From assembly GCA_943788835.1 (NCBI GenBank), contig CALSRU010000005.1, forward strand, positions 147,343-211,342: 64,000 bases of DNA. Direction: 5' to 3'. Origin of the DNA: an uncultured Pseudomonadales bacterium. Lineage in GTDB: Bacteria; Pseudomonadota; Gammaproteobacteria; Pseudomonadales; UBA7434. How positions within the stretch are numbered: position 1 is the first letter of the stretch; each line of letters starts with the position of its first letter. The notes beneath the pieces were generated by a model. The model was not told where the DNA came from, searched no databases, and was given only the letters and a program-made list of their open reading frames with translations. This document shows, one piece after another, positions 1-7,903 of the stretch. The position numbers were made by a program, and so were the translations under genes.

Positions 1-300
1 ATACAGGCTGCACGCGAATTGCCGCAGCAGCGCTTCATTGTTGCTACCGATCAGGGTATCTTTTATAAGCTCTGCCAAGCGGTTCCTGACAAAGAAATTT
101 TTATAGCGCCGACTGGCGGCTCCGGAGCAACGTGCCGCAGTTGTGCAAACTGCCCTTGGATGGCTATGAACGCTCTAGATAACTTAGCCGACGCACTTGA
201 GCAAGGTAGTAACGAAGTGATGGTCGATCCGACTTTGGCTAATCGCGCATTACTTCCTTTGCAGCGTATGCTCGACTTTAAAAATTCAGCGGGCGCCTAA
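1..300 (+). CDS. nadA: Quinolinate synthase, C-terminal part (partial at window edge)
   Basis: The reading frame is open from base 1, so the gene starts upstream of the window. NadA condenses iminoaspartate with dihydroxyacetone phosphate to make quinolinate for NAD biosynthesis in the cytoplasm. The visible tail has the NadA signature [13 protein letters not shown], whose CxxCxxC cluster includes a ligand of the [4Fe-4S] centre, preceded by a conserved stretch ([13 protein letters not shown]). The gene stops 4 bases before the end of the convergent M48 protease gene, so the two probably share a termination zone, though no hairpin is visible there. Confidence 0.95.
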   Translation: MQAARELPQQRFIVATDQGIFYKLCQAVPDKEIFIAPTGGSGATCRSCANCPWMAMNALDNLADALEQGSNEVMVDPTLANRALLPLQRMLDFKNSAGA

Positions 301-304
301 TACC

Positions 305-1918
305 TCAAAGCTGTTCAGTGATTTGTCGGATACGCTCTGTATCAAGTAGGCGCTGTTTGATTCGAGCGGAAATTTGAAAATCGTTACCGGCAATTTTTAA
401 TGCAAAATTGAGTTGTTTACGTGCCTGCAAAAAATTCCCTCGCAGTAAAAAAAATTCAGCTCGTGATAAATGCAAATTGAGAATATCACCAGCCAGGCCC
501 TGAGTTTCCGCTAGTAAATACCAAACATCGGCCTGCTTTGGCCTCACTTTACTGAGTTTTTCAAGTACTTGCTGGGCAGTCGCATAATTCTTATTTTTTA
601 ATAGCGTGTCGGCTAGCAGCATGCTGATGGCGTAATTGTTGGGTGTTATTGCATACAGGTCACGCAGACGTTTTTCGGCTAATTCTAGTTTGCCTGCGGT
701 TAAGTCTATCTCAATATCCAGCAGCGAGTAGGCTATCCGTCCAGGTAATTGTTGCAACATGGGCTGAAGGGTGGCGCGGGCTTTTTTCCATTGGCCATTT
801 TTGTTGTAAGCCATAGCCAGCCCATAGCGGTCGGCATTCAGGCGCGCTTCCACGGTTGCTCTATTTTTGTGAGAGTCAGCGAAGGGCTTGGTATTGTTAG
901 TGGTTTTATTTATGCCTGTATTTGACTGATGTATTCCCGACTGTTCTAGTGCAAATTTAAATTTTTTGACGAGTTGCTTGGGCTCCTTGCCGTTTAAAAC
1001 CGCTACGCGTGCGCGTATTATTTGATAATCAATATCACTGATAGGGTTGATTGTCTCAACGGTACGGGCACGATTTTCAGCATCGGCAATACGCGATTCG
1101 GTCACCGGGTGCGTGCGTAAAAATTCAGGTATGCCTTCGCCATACAGCCTCGACGCATCTTGCATTTGCCTAAACATATTAGCAGCCGCGTTAGCGGGGT
1201 AGCCACTGTTGACGAGGGTTTGCATGCCAATCCGATCAGCTTCGCGCTCATGGATGCGGCTGTAGCGCAGGCGTGAATCAATGGCCACAGCTTGAGAGGT
1301 GGCTATGGCTGCAGTGGCGGCATCACCGCCTGCAGTGGCGGCCAATATAATGCCGGCTAGCATGCCGGCAATGCTAGCAACATTAGCTCGTTTAGCTGCC
1401 TCCACACTGCGTGCGAAATGCCGCTGAGATAAATGCGCAAGCTCATGAGCAAGTACTGAGGCAAGCTGCGCTTCTGTTTGGGCGCTCGTGATCAGCCCTG
1501 TGTGGACTCCCACTACTCCGCCGGGTACGGCGAATGCGTTAATAGTAGGGTTATCAACCAATACTAGATCAAGCCTAGGGTTATCTATTTCACTTTGGCT
1601 TGCGAGTTGGAAGAGTAAATGCTCAAGATATTCAAATATCAACGGATCGCTATTGAGTGGCACGCCTGCACGAAACGAGCGCAGCCATGCTTGCCCAAGT
1701 GCGTGTTCCTCGGCCGAGGACATTAGCCCTGCGCCACTGTCGCCTAGCACGGGCAGCGCAATGTCTTCAACTGCCAATGCCAGTGAGCAATTCAGTATGG
1801 TTGCTAGAATAACACCATAAAGCATGTGGCTTGCGCCTCGTAGCCACAGGATATAGCGGATTTTACTGAGCCTAGCCCTGAGGTGCGGGTCGTTGCTTGC
1901 CTTGGGCGTCTTAGTCAT
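305..1918 (-). CDS. M48 family metalloprotease with TPR-like tail (BepA/YfgC type)
   Basis: A 537-residue periplasmic protease. The zinc motif HELAH is at about residues 158-162, and a downstream EREAD around residue 226 supplies the third ligand, as in M48 enzymes. The C-terminal half is rich in helical tetratricopeptide-like repeats (for example the LLADTLLKNKNYATAQQVL region). BepA homologues act in outer-membrane protein assembly and in degrading misfolded LptD/BamA; that role is inferred. The N-terminus is long: a hydrophobic signal begins only near Met32 (MLYGVILATILN), so a start about 93 bases further in, with a GAGG ten bases upstream, is a real alternative. Confidence 0.88.
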   Translation of the reverse strand: MTKTPKASNDPHLRARLSKIRYILWLRGASHMLYGVILATILNCSLALAVEDIALPVLGDSGAGLMSSAEEHALGQAWLRSFRAGVPLNSDPLIFEYLEHLLFQLASQSEIDNPRLDLVLVDNPTINAFAVPGGVVGVHTGLITSAQTEAQLASVLAHELAHLSQRHFARSVEAAKRANVASIAGMLAGIILAATAGGDAATAAIATSQAVAIDSRLRYSRIHEREADRIGMQTLVNSGYPANAAANMFRQMQDASRLYGEGIPEFLRTHPVTESRIADAENRARTVETINPISDIDYQIIRARVAVLNGKEPKQLVKKFKFALEQSGIHQSNTGINKTTNNTKPFADSHKNRATVEARLNADRYGLAMAYNKNGQWKKARATLQPMLQQLPGRIAYSLLDIEIDLTAGKLELAEKRLRDLYAITPNNYAISMLLADTLLKNKNYATAQQVLEKLSKVRPKQADVWYLLAETQGLAGDILNLHLSRAEFFLLRGNFLQARKQLNFALKIAGNDFQISARIKQRLLDTERIRQITEQL

Positions 1919-2025
1919 TCATTTTCCAGAGATGAAACCACGCAGTGAGTAGTAGACGGGGTATATTATATGAGCGCTGTGAAGTTGGCGCGGGCCGCTA
2001 GCCTCTCAGAGCTTAGTTCTTCAAT

Positions 2026-2085
2026 CTTCAGGTTCTTGATTTTCAGGTTCTTGATTTTCAGATTCTTGGATTTTACGTTCTTACG
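2026..2085. repeat. 15-bp tandem repeat, about four degenerate copies
   Basis: Unit TTTCAGGTTCTTGAT, with copies at 2026-2040, 2041-2055 and 2056-2070 and a weaker one at 2071-2085. The second copy differs from the first by one base, and the later ones drift. Because the period is a multiple of three it keeps a minus-strand frame open (KNLKI repeats), but coding is doubtful. Confidence 0.7.
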
Positions 2086-2469
2086 TTTTTGTGGGCGCTT
2101 TCCATTGTATTGTGGCGACTGATCGTGTTGTGTCACGGCTGTATGAATAAGAAATTCTTTCGAGTTACACCGCGTAAATTTTCCTGTAGCTTGGTGCGGG
2201 TGGCGAAAAATCATCCCAGAATTGACTGGTTATTGGCCTCCGTGGATATCAGCGTTATAAGCTAAGGTAATGATTGGACTCGGCGAAGACCACGCTTAGA
2301 CCGGTATAATTGCTCTTGGCATTTTTTTTGATCGTTTGCGGTGCCATCAAGTTCCGTCAATTGTTACACTTTTAGGGCGTCAACTCCATTTTTCGGATAG
2401 GTGCAGCCCTCTATACTTAAGGTATTGCACCAGCGCTCACGTGCTAAGCTAAAGACGCGTGTCGGCAAT

Positions 2470-2503
2470 GTTGACGTAAAGGTTGACGTAAAGGTTGACG
2501 TTA
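2470..2503. repeat. 12-bp tandem repeat GTTGACGTAAAG, 2.8 copies
   Basis: Two perfect copies (2470-2481 and 2482-2493) are followed by a partial GTTGACGTTA (2494-2503). Each unit carries a TTGACG that resembles a sigma-70 -35 box. From the last one, a 17-base spacer leads to a weak TAAGAA, about 80 bases before the AI-2E permease start. The repeat could be a regulatory element for that gene or simple slippage. Confidence 0.6.
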
Positions 2504-2597
2504 GCCCTAGTGATGACTAAGAAGTAGTTGATCAAAGCTTAGGGCAGCGTTCAAGGCGTCCGCCAATCGCAGTAATTATTAGTTGAGAGTGAGTCTT

Positions 2598-3680
2598 ATG
2601 TCCAGCGTTTTCAGAAAGTGGTACGAGCGCCGTTTTCATGATGAAGAAGCCATTTTATTGCTGATTATTATTAGTATTGGTGTGGCACTAATATTATTTG
2701 TGGGCGAAATTTTTACACCCGTTATTGCTGCATTGGTCTTGGCTTTTTTGCTGCAAGGTATGGTGAGTCAACTGGTGGCGAGAAAGATACCGCATATTTT
2801 CTCTGTTTTAATCGCCTTTATATTGCTGTTAGTTCTTGAGGTGACATCTGTCGGTGTGCTTTCAACCTTGGTTTTTGTACAGCTCGACAACTTCACCGAA
2901 GAACTGCCAAAGTTTCTAGCTTTGCTACAAGAGCTCCTATTTACATTGCCAGAAAAATATCCTGCACTGGTTTCTCAATCCCAAGTCGATGAGTGGCTTG
3001 CCACGCTCAATAAAGAAATTGCTGGCTTCGGCCAGTGGGTTGTCACGTTTTCGCAGTCAAAAATCCCTAATTTGATTAACTTTTTGGTGTACCTAGTGCT
3101 GGTGCCCGTACTGGTTTTTTTCTTCTTAAAAGACAAGGAAAAAATACTTGGTTGGTTTGGCCGTTTGTTACCTAATGAGCGTCCGTTGCTTCAGCAAGTA
3201 TGGAGCGATATGAACGACCAAATGGCCAACTATGTGCGCGGAAAATTTATCGAGATTTTTGTCGTGGGCGTTATTTCTTATGCTGTATTTGCTTGGTTTG
3301 AGTTGCGCTATTCGGCGCTGTTGGCCATTTTGGTCGGCCTATCCGTTATTGTGCCATACGTAGGTGCGTTTTTGGTGACAATCCCTGTGGCTTTAGTGGC
3401 TTATTTGCAATGGGGTTGGGGGCCGGGATTTATTCAGTTGATGATCGCCTACTTAGTGGTTCAGGTGCTCGATGGTAACGTGCTAGTGCCCTGGCTTTTT
3501 TCTGAAGCCGTTAATCTTCATCCGGTGGCCATTTTATTGGCCATTATGTTCTTCGGTGGAATTTGGGGTTTGTGGGGGGTTTTTTTCGCGATTCCATTAG
3601 CGACACTTATTAATGCGGTACTTACCGTATGGCCCACCTTGCGTGTCGATACCAATTTGCCCGATGAACATCAAGCCTAA
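2598..3680 (+). CDS. AI-2E transporter family permease (PerM/YdgG-like)
   Basis: A roughly 360-residue polytopic inner-membrane protein. Hydrophobic segments include LLIIISIGVALILFVGEIF near the start, LVYLVLVPVLVFFFLKD in the middle and VAILLAIMFFGGIWGLWGVF near the end. The DKEKILGWF loop and PYVGAFLVTIP are typical of the family, whose members export small molecules or exchange ions; the substrate is unknown here. I chose ATG 2598, preceded by GAGAGTGAG, over an in-frame TTG at 2583 and GTG at 2589. Confidence 0.85.
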   Translation: MSSVFRKWYERRFHDEEAILLLIIISIGVALILFVGEIFTPVIAALVLAFLLQGMVSQLVARKIPHIFSVLIAFILLLVLEVTSVGVLSTLVFVQLDNFTEELPKFLALLQELLFTLPEKYPALVSQSQVDEWLATLNKEIAGFGQWVVTFSQSKIPNLINFLVYLVLVPVLVFFFLKDKEKILGWFGRLLPNERPLLQQVWSDMNDQMANYVRGKFIEIFVVGVISYAVFAWFELRYSALLAILVGLSVIVPYVGAFLVTIPVALVAYLQWGWGPGFIQLMIAYLVVQVLDGNVLVPWLFSEAVNLHPVAILLAIMFFGGIWGLWGVFFAIPLATLINAVLTVWPTLRVDTNLPDEHQA

Positions 3681-3809
3681 GCGACCAGCATTTTTCTTGT
3701 TGCCGTTCTTAAGTAATAGTTAATTTATGTTGCTGTTTTAGGCGGCAGCCGCGCTTACTTTTCTTTTTTTAAATTAATTCTTTCTTAGCTTATCTAATAG
3801 TAGGGCGTA

Positions 3810-6647
3810 ATGTTGAATCAAGGTTTTGTTCGTGCATTGGTTTTATTAGTTTTGTTGCAAGGCGTAGCGGGTTGTACAGTCCTATTAGACCATTTGCCAA
3901 GTGATGCTGGTGTAACAATAAAGCAAAGCATTAGTGATGATCGTTCGTTTCGATACATCACGTTATCCAATCAACTCAAAGTGTTGTTAATTAGTGATGC
4001 TGAAGCTGAGCGTGCCGCAGCGTCACTTGATGTTCATGTGGGAAGTCGTGACGAACCCGCAGGTTACGAAGGGTTGGCGCATTTTTTAGAGCATATGCTG
4101 TTTTTAGGTACGGCTCGATATCCCAGCCCAGATGAATATCAGCAATTTATTAGTCAGCATGGTGGCAGTCGCAATGCCTACACCAGCTTTGAACACACCA
4201 ATTATTTTTTTGAAGTGAACAATGCAGCTTTTGAAGCGGCACTTGATCGTTTTGCGGATTTTTTTATTGCACCTACCTTCGATGCAGCTTATATCGAGCG
4301 TGAAACGAAAGCAGTTGACTCTGAGTATTCGGCTAGTTTAGATAATGAAAAACGCCGCATATTGGATGCCACCCGACAAATCATAAACCCAGCGCATCCC
4401 TATGCAAAATTTAGCGGGGGAAATTTACAAACGCTATCACGTCCTGATATCCGTCAAGCGTTACTAGATTTTTATGACACCTATTATTCAGCAAGTCGTA
4501 TGAGTTTGGCAGTTACTGGCGCCTATTCACTCGACGCGCTTGAACAAATGGTGCGCGGACGTTTTGCCGCCATAAAGAATAATGGCTCTCAGACTTACTC
4601 TATCAGTCAGCCATTTTTTAGTGAAGCGTCAGCGATCGAGCTTCCTGCAGTATTGGCGGTAAAAACTAAAAAGCCATTGCGGCAGCTACACATGTCATTC
4701 CCTTTACCAGATATCAAACCGTATGAAGCTGCTAAGCCATTACATTACATCGGCAATATTCTTGGTCATGAAGGTCAAAACAGCTTATTGTCTGCGCTAA
4801 AAAAAGCAGGGCTTGCGGAATCGTTAAGCACGGGGGTAGGTATTGAATATAGTGGTGGCGCGCTATATCAGGTTAACCTTGTGTTGAGTGATAAAGGCAT
4901 GAGTAATATTGATCAAGTAGCTGCTGCTTTATTCCAAACGATTGCAGCCATCCGCAATGAGTTAGTTAACAATTTAAGCGCAGCGCAAGAACGCTTTTCC
5001 GAGCAAAAGCAATTAGCTGAGATTGGCTTTCGATTTTATGAACACCGCGCTGCAACCAGTGCAGTCATTTCGGCGAGTTCTAATTTGCAGTACTACCGTC
5101 CCAAGGATGTATTGTTTGCGCCTTATAATTTTTCGCGGTTTGATGCAGAGTTAATTGATGCGTTGTTGCAACTGCTTAACCCCGACAATATTTTACTCAC
5201 TATAGCTTCTGACCAAATTCCTGAGGCTATGCCGCCTGTGAAAAAAACCCGCTGGTATGAGGTTGACTATAGCGTGCAGGCTGTAACGCCTCAGTGGCAA
5301 GCTAGTTGGCGGCGTGCGGCAGGTGGCGAGCCGTTAGATGGCATGCAGCCGATATTGATGCCGACGCCCAATCAATTTATTGCTGATGACTTTACGCTAT
5401 ATAACAGTCAATCTACAGTTGATGATCCGCCCGCGCTGATAACCCGGGTTTCAGGATTTGAGCTGTGGAGTAAAACAGACGATAAGTTTGAATTGCCGCG
5501 TCTGGATTTGCGTGTGGCTTATTTATCAGACTATGCAGCCGGATCGCCCCGTCGCCAAGCAATGGCCAGCCTTTATGCCTCGGTAGTAGGCGAGCAGCTC
5601 AAAGAATTTATTTATCCCGCTTATTTAGCGGGTATGCAGGCTTCGTTTTATCCAACATTACGCGGGTTTTCACTGAGCGTGAGTGGCTATAACGACAGCG
5701 TGTCTCCGTTGCTGGGGAGCATGTTGCAATCGCTGGAGGCGTTGACAATTAGTGAGTCGCGTTTTGATGAACTGCGTGCTGAGCTTAAGCGCAAATGGCA
5801 GCTCGCTATGCAGGTTACGCCTTATCATCGTTTGGGTGCTTACTTAGGCACGCAGTTGTACCCACAAAGTAGTGATTACCCCGCGTTGATTCAAGCAGTA
5901 GGGGCACTGAGTTACGACGAATTACAAACGTATGTTGATGAGTTTTGGCCTACAACATATGTGCAAGCTTTACTGCATGGCAATACCGATGCGAAGCAAA
6001 CAGGCGAGGTGCTGCAATTACTATCTAACGGCGGCTTGCCGCGTTGTCGCTGCGAGCCAGCTATGGCGCAGCAAGTGCAAATAAAGCATTTGGCTGCTGG
6101 TGCGGCAAGTGCCTCTATAACTTTGCCGCATAGCGACAAGGCCATCATTTGGTATTTCCAGTCGCCCGATGATTCTTTGCAGTCTACGGCGCTGGCCATG
6201 TTGAGTGCTGCCATTGTTAAGCCCACATTGTTTAACGAGCTGCGCACTGAACAACAGCTGGGCTACATTGTCGATACAAGTTACTACCCACTGCATACAT
6301 GGCCGGGTATAAGTGTCACAGTACAGTCACCGCAATTTACCGAGGCCGAGTTAGCTGCTGCCATCGAACAATTTTTTACAGAGTTTATTCCGCAATCGGT
6401 ATCTATTGACGAGTTTGAGCGTCATCGTAAAGCGCTGCTTGATCAGTTGGTGCAAGACGATCGCAATTTAAGCGCTCGCACCGGGCGTTACTGGAGTGTA
6501 TTGATGCGCAATCATGAACAGTTTGATTATCGCCAACAGCTCGCCAGTATTCTGTCTCAAATTGACTTGCCCACTTGGCAAGCCTATTTGGCTACGCTGG
6601 CGGGTGAGGGGCGTCACTCCCTGCGGGTCACTACCCAGCAGCGTTAG
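3810..6647 (+). CDS. M16 family zinc peptidase, lipoprotein (pitrilysin/protease III-like)
   Basis: 945 residues, close to the 962 of E. coli protease III. The inverted zinc motif HFLEH is at residues 91-95, with the downstream metal-binding Glu near residue 172 (VDSEY). The C-terminal half includes LFNELRTEQQLGYIVDT, the conserved RxxxQLGY region of M16 enzymes. The N-terminus is a lipoprotein signal ending in the lipobox VAGC (Cys22), so this form is probably anchored in the periplasm rather than soluble. The family cleaves peptides trapped inside a clam-shell chamber. It follows the permease by 129 bases and may be co-transcribed. The symbol ptrA is plausible but not assigned because of the lipobox. 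Confidence 0.9.
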   Translation: MLNQGFVRALVLLVLLQGVAGCTVLLDHLPSDAGVTIKQSISDDRSFRYITLSNQLKVLLISDAEAERAAASLDVHVGSRDEPAGYEGLAHFLEHMLFLGTARYPSPDEYQQFISQHGGSRNAYTSFEHTNYFFEVNNAAFEAALDRFADFFIAPTFDAAYIERETKAVDSEYSASLDNEKRRILDATRQIINPAHPYAKFSGGNLQTLSRPDIRQALLDFYDTYYSASRMSLAVTGAYSLDALEQMVRGRFAAIKNNGSQTYSISQPFFSEASAIELPAVLAVKTKKPLRQLHMSFPLPDIKPYEAAKPLHYIGNILGHEGQNSLLSALKKAGLAESLSTGVGIEYSGGALYQVNLVLSDKGMSNIDQVAAALFQTIAAIRNELVNNLSAAQERFSEQKQLAEIGFRFYEHRAATSAVISASSNLQYYRPKDVLFAPYNFSRFDAELIDALLQLLNPDNILLTIASDQIPEAMPPVKKTRWYEVDYSVQAVTPQWQASWRRAAGGEPLDGMQPILMPTPNQFIADDFTLYNSQSTVDDPPALITRVSGFELWSKTDDKFELPRLDLRVAYLSDYAAGSPRRQAMASLYASVVGEQLKEFIYPAYLAGMQASFYPTLRGFSLSVSGYNDSVSPLLGSMLQSLEALTISESRFDELRAELKRKWQLAMQVTPYHRLGAYLGTQLYPQSSDYPALIQAVGALSYDELQTYVDEFWPTTYVQALLHGNTDAKQTGEVLQLLSNGGLPRCRCEPAMAQQVQIKHLAAGAASASITLPHSDKAIIWYFQSPDDSLQSTALAMLSAAIVKPTLFNELRTEQQLGYIVDTSYYPLHTWPGISVTVQSPQFTEAELAAAIEQFFTEFIPQSVSIDEFERHRKALLDQLVQDDRNLSARTGRYWSVLMRNHEQFDYRQQLASILSQIDLPTWQAYLATLAGEGRHSLRVTTQQR

Positions 6648-6890
6648 TCCGCTGCCTCGCCAATTTTTTGGCTTATGCGCCAAGCTCAAGTGAGTTTGTA
6701 AGTGGGACGCTGGCAGTGTCCTATTACCCGATTATGCGGCACACGGCCCTCTTCATAAGCTCGTAGCGAGCTGAAGTTGGTTGTTCTCTTTGCGGCCAAA
6801 AACCTCCATTTACTGTCGAAAATTTGTACAGCCAGGTGTTTTTTCCAGGTTGAAAATAATAAAAGTAAATAAAAACAGCATGTTATTCCA
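6648..6890. other. Intergenic upstream of the sigma-54 promoter
   Basis: Contains a perfect inverted repeat AGCTCG-TAG-CGAGCT near 6758-6772, about 110 bases after the M16 peptidase stop. It has no T-run directly after it, so it is at best a weak terminator. The rest is AT-rich and would be the place for RpoN-activator sites. No gene is supported. Confidence 0.4.
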
Positions 6891-6906
6891 TTGGTTCAAT
6901 TCTTGC
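6891..6906 (+). promoter_or_regulatory. Sigma-54 (RpoN) -24/-12 promoter upstream of PEP-CTERM gene
   Basis: TTGG at 6891-6894, an 8-base spacer, then TTGC at 6903-6906. This gives the strict GG-N10-GC geometry of RpoN promoters (consensus TTGGCACG-N4-TTGC). It lies about 100 bases before the signal-peptide ATG at 7005. PEP-CTERM genes in exosortase systems are known to be under RpoN with PrsK/PrsR regulators, so context and motif agree. No activator binding site was identified. Confidence 0.6.
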
Positions 6907-7004
6907 ACTGTTTACTTATTGATCGCTCGCGAAAGGCTAAATGAATCCCTAGGATTCGATGCATAGGTCTGCTGCGGGTAGCGCCGGTAAATTTGAGAAG
7001 CAAT

Positions 7005-7746
7005 ATGAACTACTCATTGACAACAAAGCGACTACGACGGGGGCTGGCTCTTTTGATGCTGTGCTTGCTTGTATTCGCTATCCCTGTTGTTGACGGTTTT
7101 ATTGGATGACCATGAGCTCGCCCAGAATGGTGAAGGGCGGCTTGTACCACAAGGGCACGATGTGAATTTGGGCGCAGGTGCAGAGCATCAATCAACAATA
7201 ATAATGCAGTCGTGGGCGTCTATTCTCATCAGGATATACAGCAAGGCAGCCGACGAAACCAAGAGAGTTTTTTCTTATTTGACGACGAGCAATCGGCCAG
7301 CCACTTGAGCCAGAACGGCCAATCAAGAGGCGGCTTCGTCGACGAGAATCCCATGCATGCTGATGGCGGCTTTATGTTGGCCAGTTTGGCTGGCGGTAGT
7401 GCTGGATATAGTAAAGTTGGTGTTAGCACTTTTGCCGAAGAGGTTTTAGCTGATTCGGTAGAGTCGATAACCGGCAGTCCACAATGCGGTGGCTTTTACT
7501 GTAGTACAGGTAGCGCGGCACAGCGGCAAATAGCGAGTGCGCCCTCAAGCACATCATTAGAAGATTCTAGTAACGGATGGCGATGGCGATGGCGACCCAG
7601 TGAACGATGGGCTACTACCAATTCCAATATTGGACGATGAAATAGTGGTTAGCGTGCCAGAACCCTCCAGTGTTTTTTTGGTGGGTTTTGGTTTAGTCAT
7701 GTTACTGCTAACCCGAAAAAAGAAGCTACGGATCACTCAAGGCTAA
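7005..7746 (+). pseudogene. PEP-CTERM domain protein gene, frameshifted
   Basis: The 5' end encodes a good signal peptide (MNYSLTTKRLRRG, then LALLMLCLLVFAIP) that runs into TGA at 7107-7109. Protein-like sequence continues in the next frame (DDHELAQNGEGRLVPQGHDV). It returns to the first frame around 7190 (NNNNAVVGVYSHQDIQQGS) and switches again around 7575 inside an ATGGCG repeat. The last segment reads DGDGDGDPVNDG and ends with a classic PEP-CTERM tail: VPEPSS, a hydrophobic stretch, then TRKKKLR, stopping at 7746. Three frame changes are needed to link signal peptide and tail, so it is called a pseudogene of about 240 codons; sequencing or assembly error is the alternative. The product would have been exported and processed by an exosortase. 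Confidence 0.72.
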
Positions 7747-7801
7747 TGCTGGGTTAACTGGAACTCAAAAATTTAACCGAGCTACAAAAAACATGAGTTA
7801 T

Positions 7802-7842
7802 AAAAAAACCGGCCAAGCGATCAAGCGAGGCCGGTTTTTTTT
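7802..7842. terminator. Bidirectional rho-independent terminator
   Basis: A 9-bp stem AAACCGGCC / GGCCGGTTT (7806-7814 with 7829-7837) and a 14-base loop, flanked by an A-run on the left and eight Ts on the right. It works in both directions: after the PEP-CTERM gene on the plus strand, and after the TonB receptor gene (stop at 7904) on the minus strand. Confidence 0.88.
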
Positions 7843-7903
7843 AACTCGTTTTCGTAGGCTACGATCGTTTTATTACACTTGTAACCGCAGTCATCAAAGA
7901 GCC

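Larger units (their letters stand above)
1919..2597. other. Long intergenic region with two short tandem repeats
   Basis: The stretch separates the minus-strand protease from the plus-strand permease and should hold both promoters. An 82-codon minus-strand reading frame (1966-2214) is open only because a 15-base repeat in it encodes KNLKI units; it has no family resemblance and is not called. A second array of 12-base units lies at 2470-2503. Otherwise nothing is recognised. Confidence 0.5.

Noticed and set aside
1966..2214. 82-codon minus-strand frame with KNLKI repeats
   Set aside because: Kept open by a 15-base tandem repeat; no family likeness.
6781..6966. 61-codon frame upstream of the PEP-CTERM locus
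   Set aside because: Spans the sigma-54 promoter and has no protein-like features.
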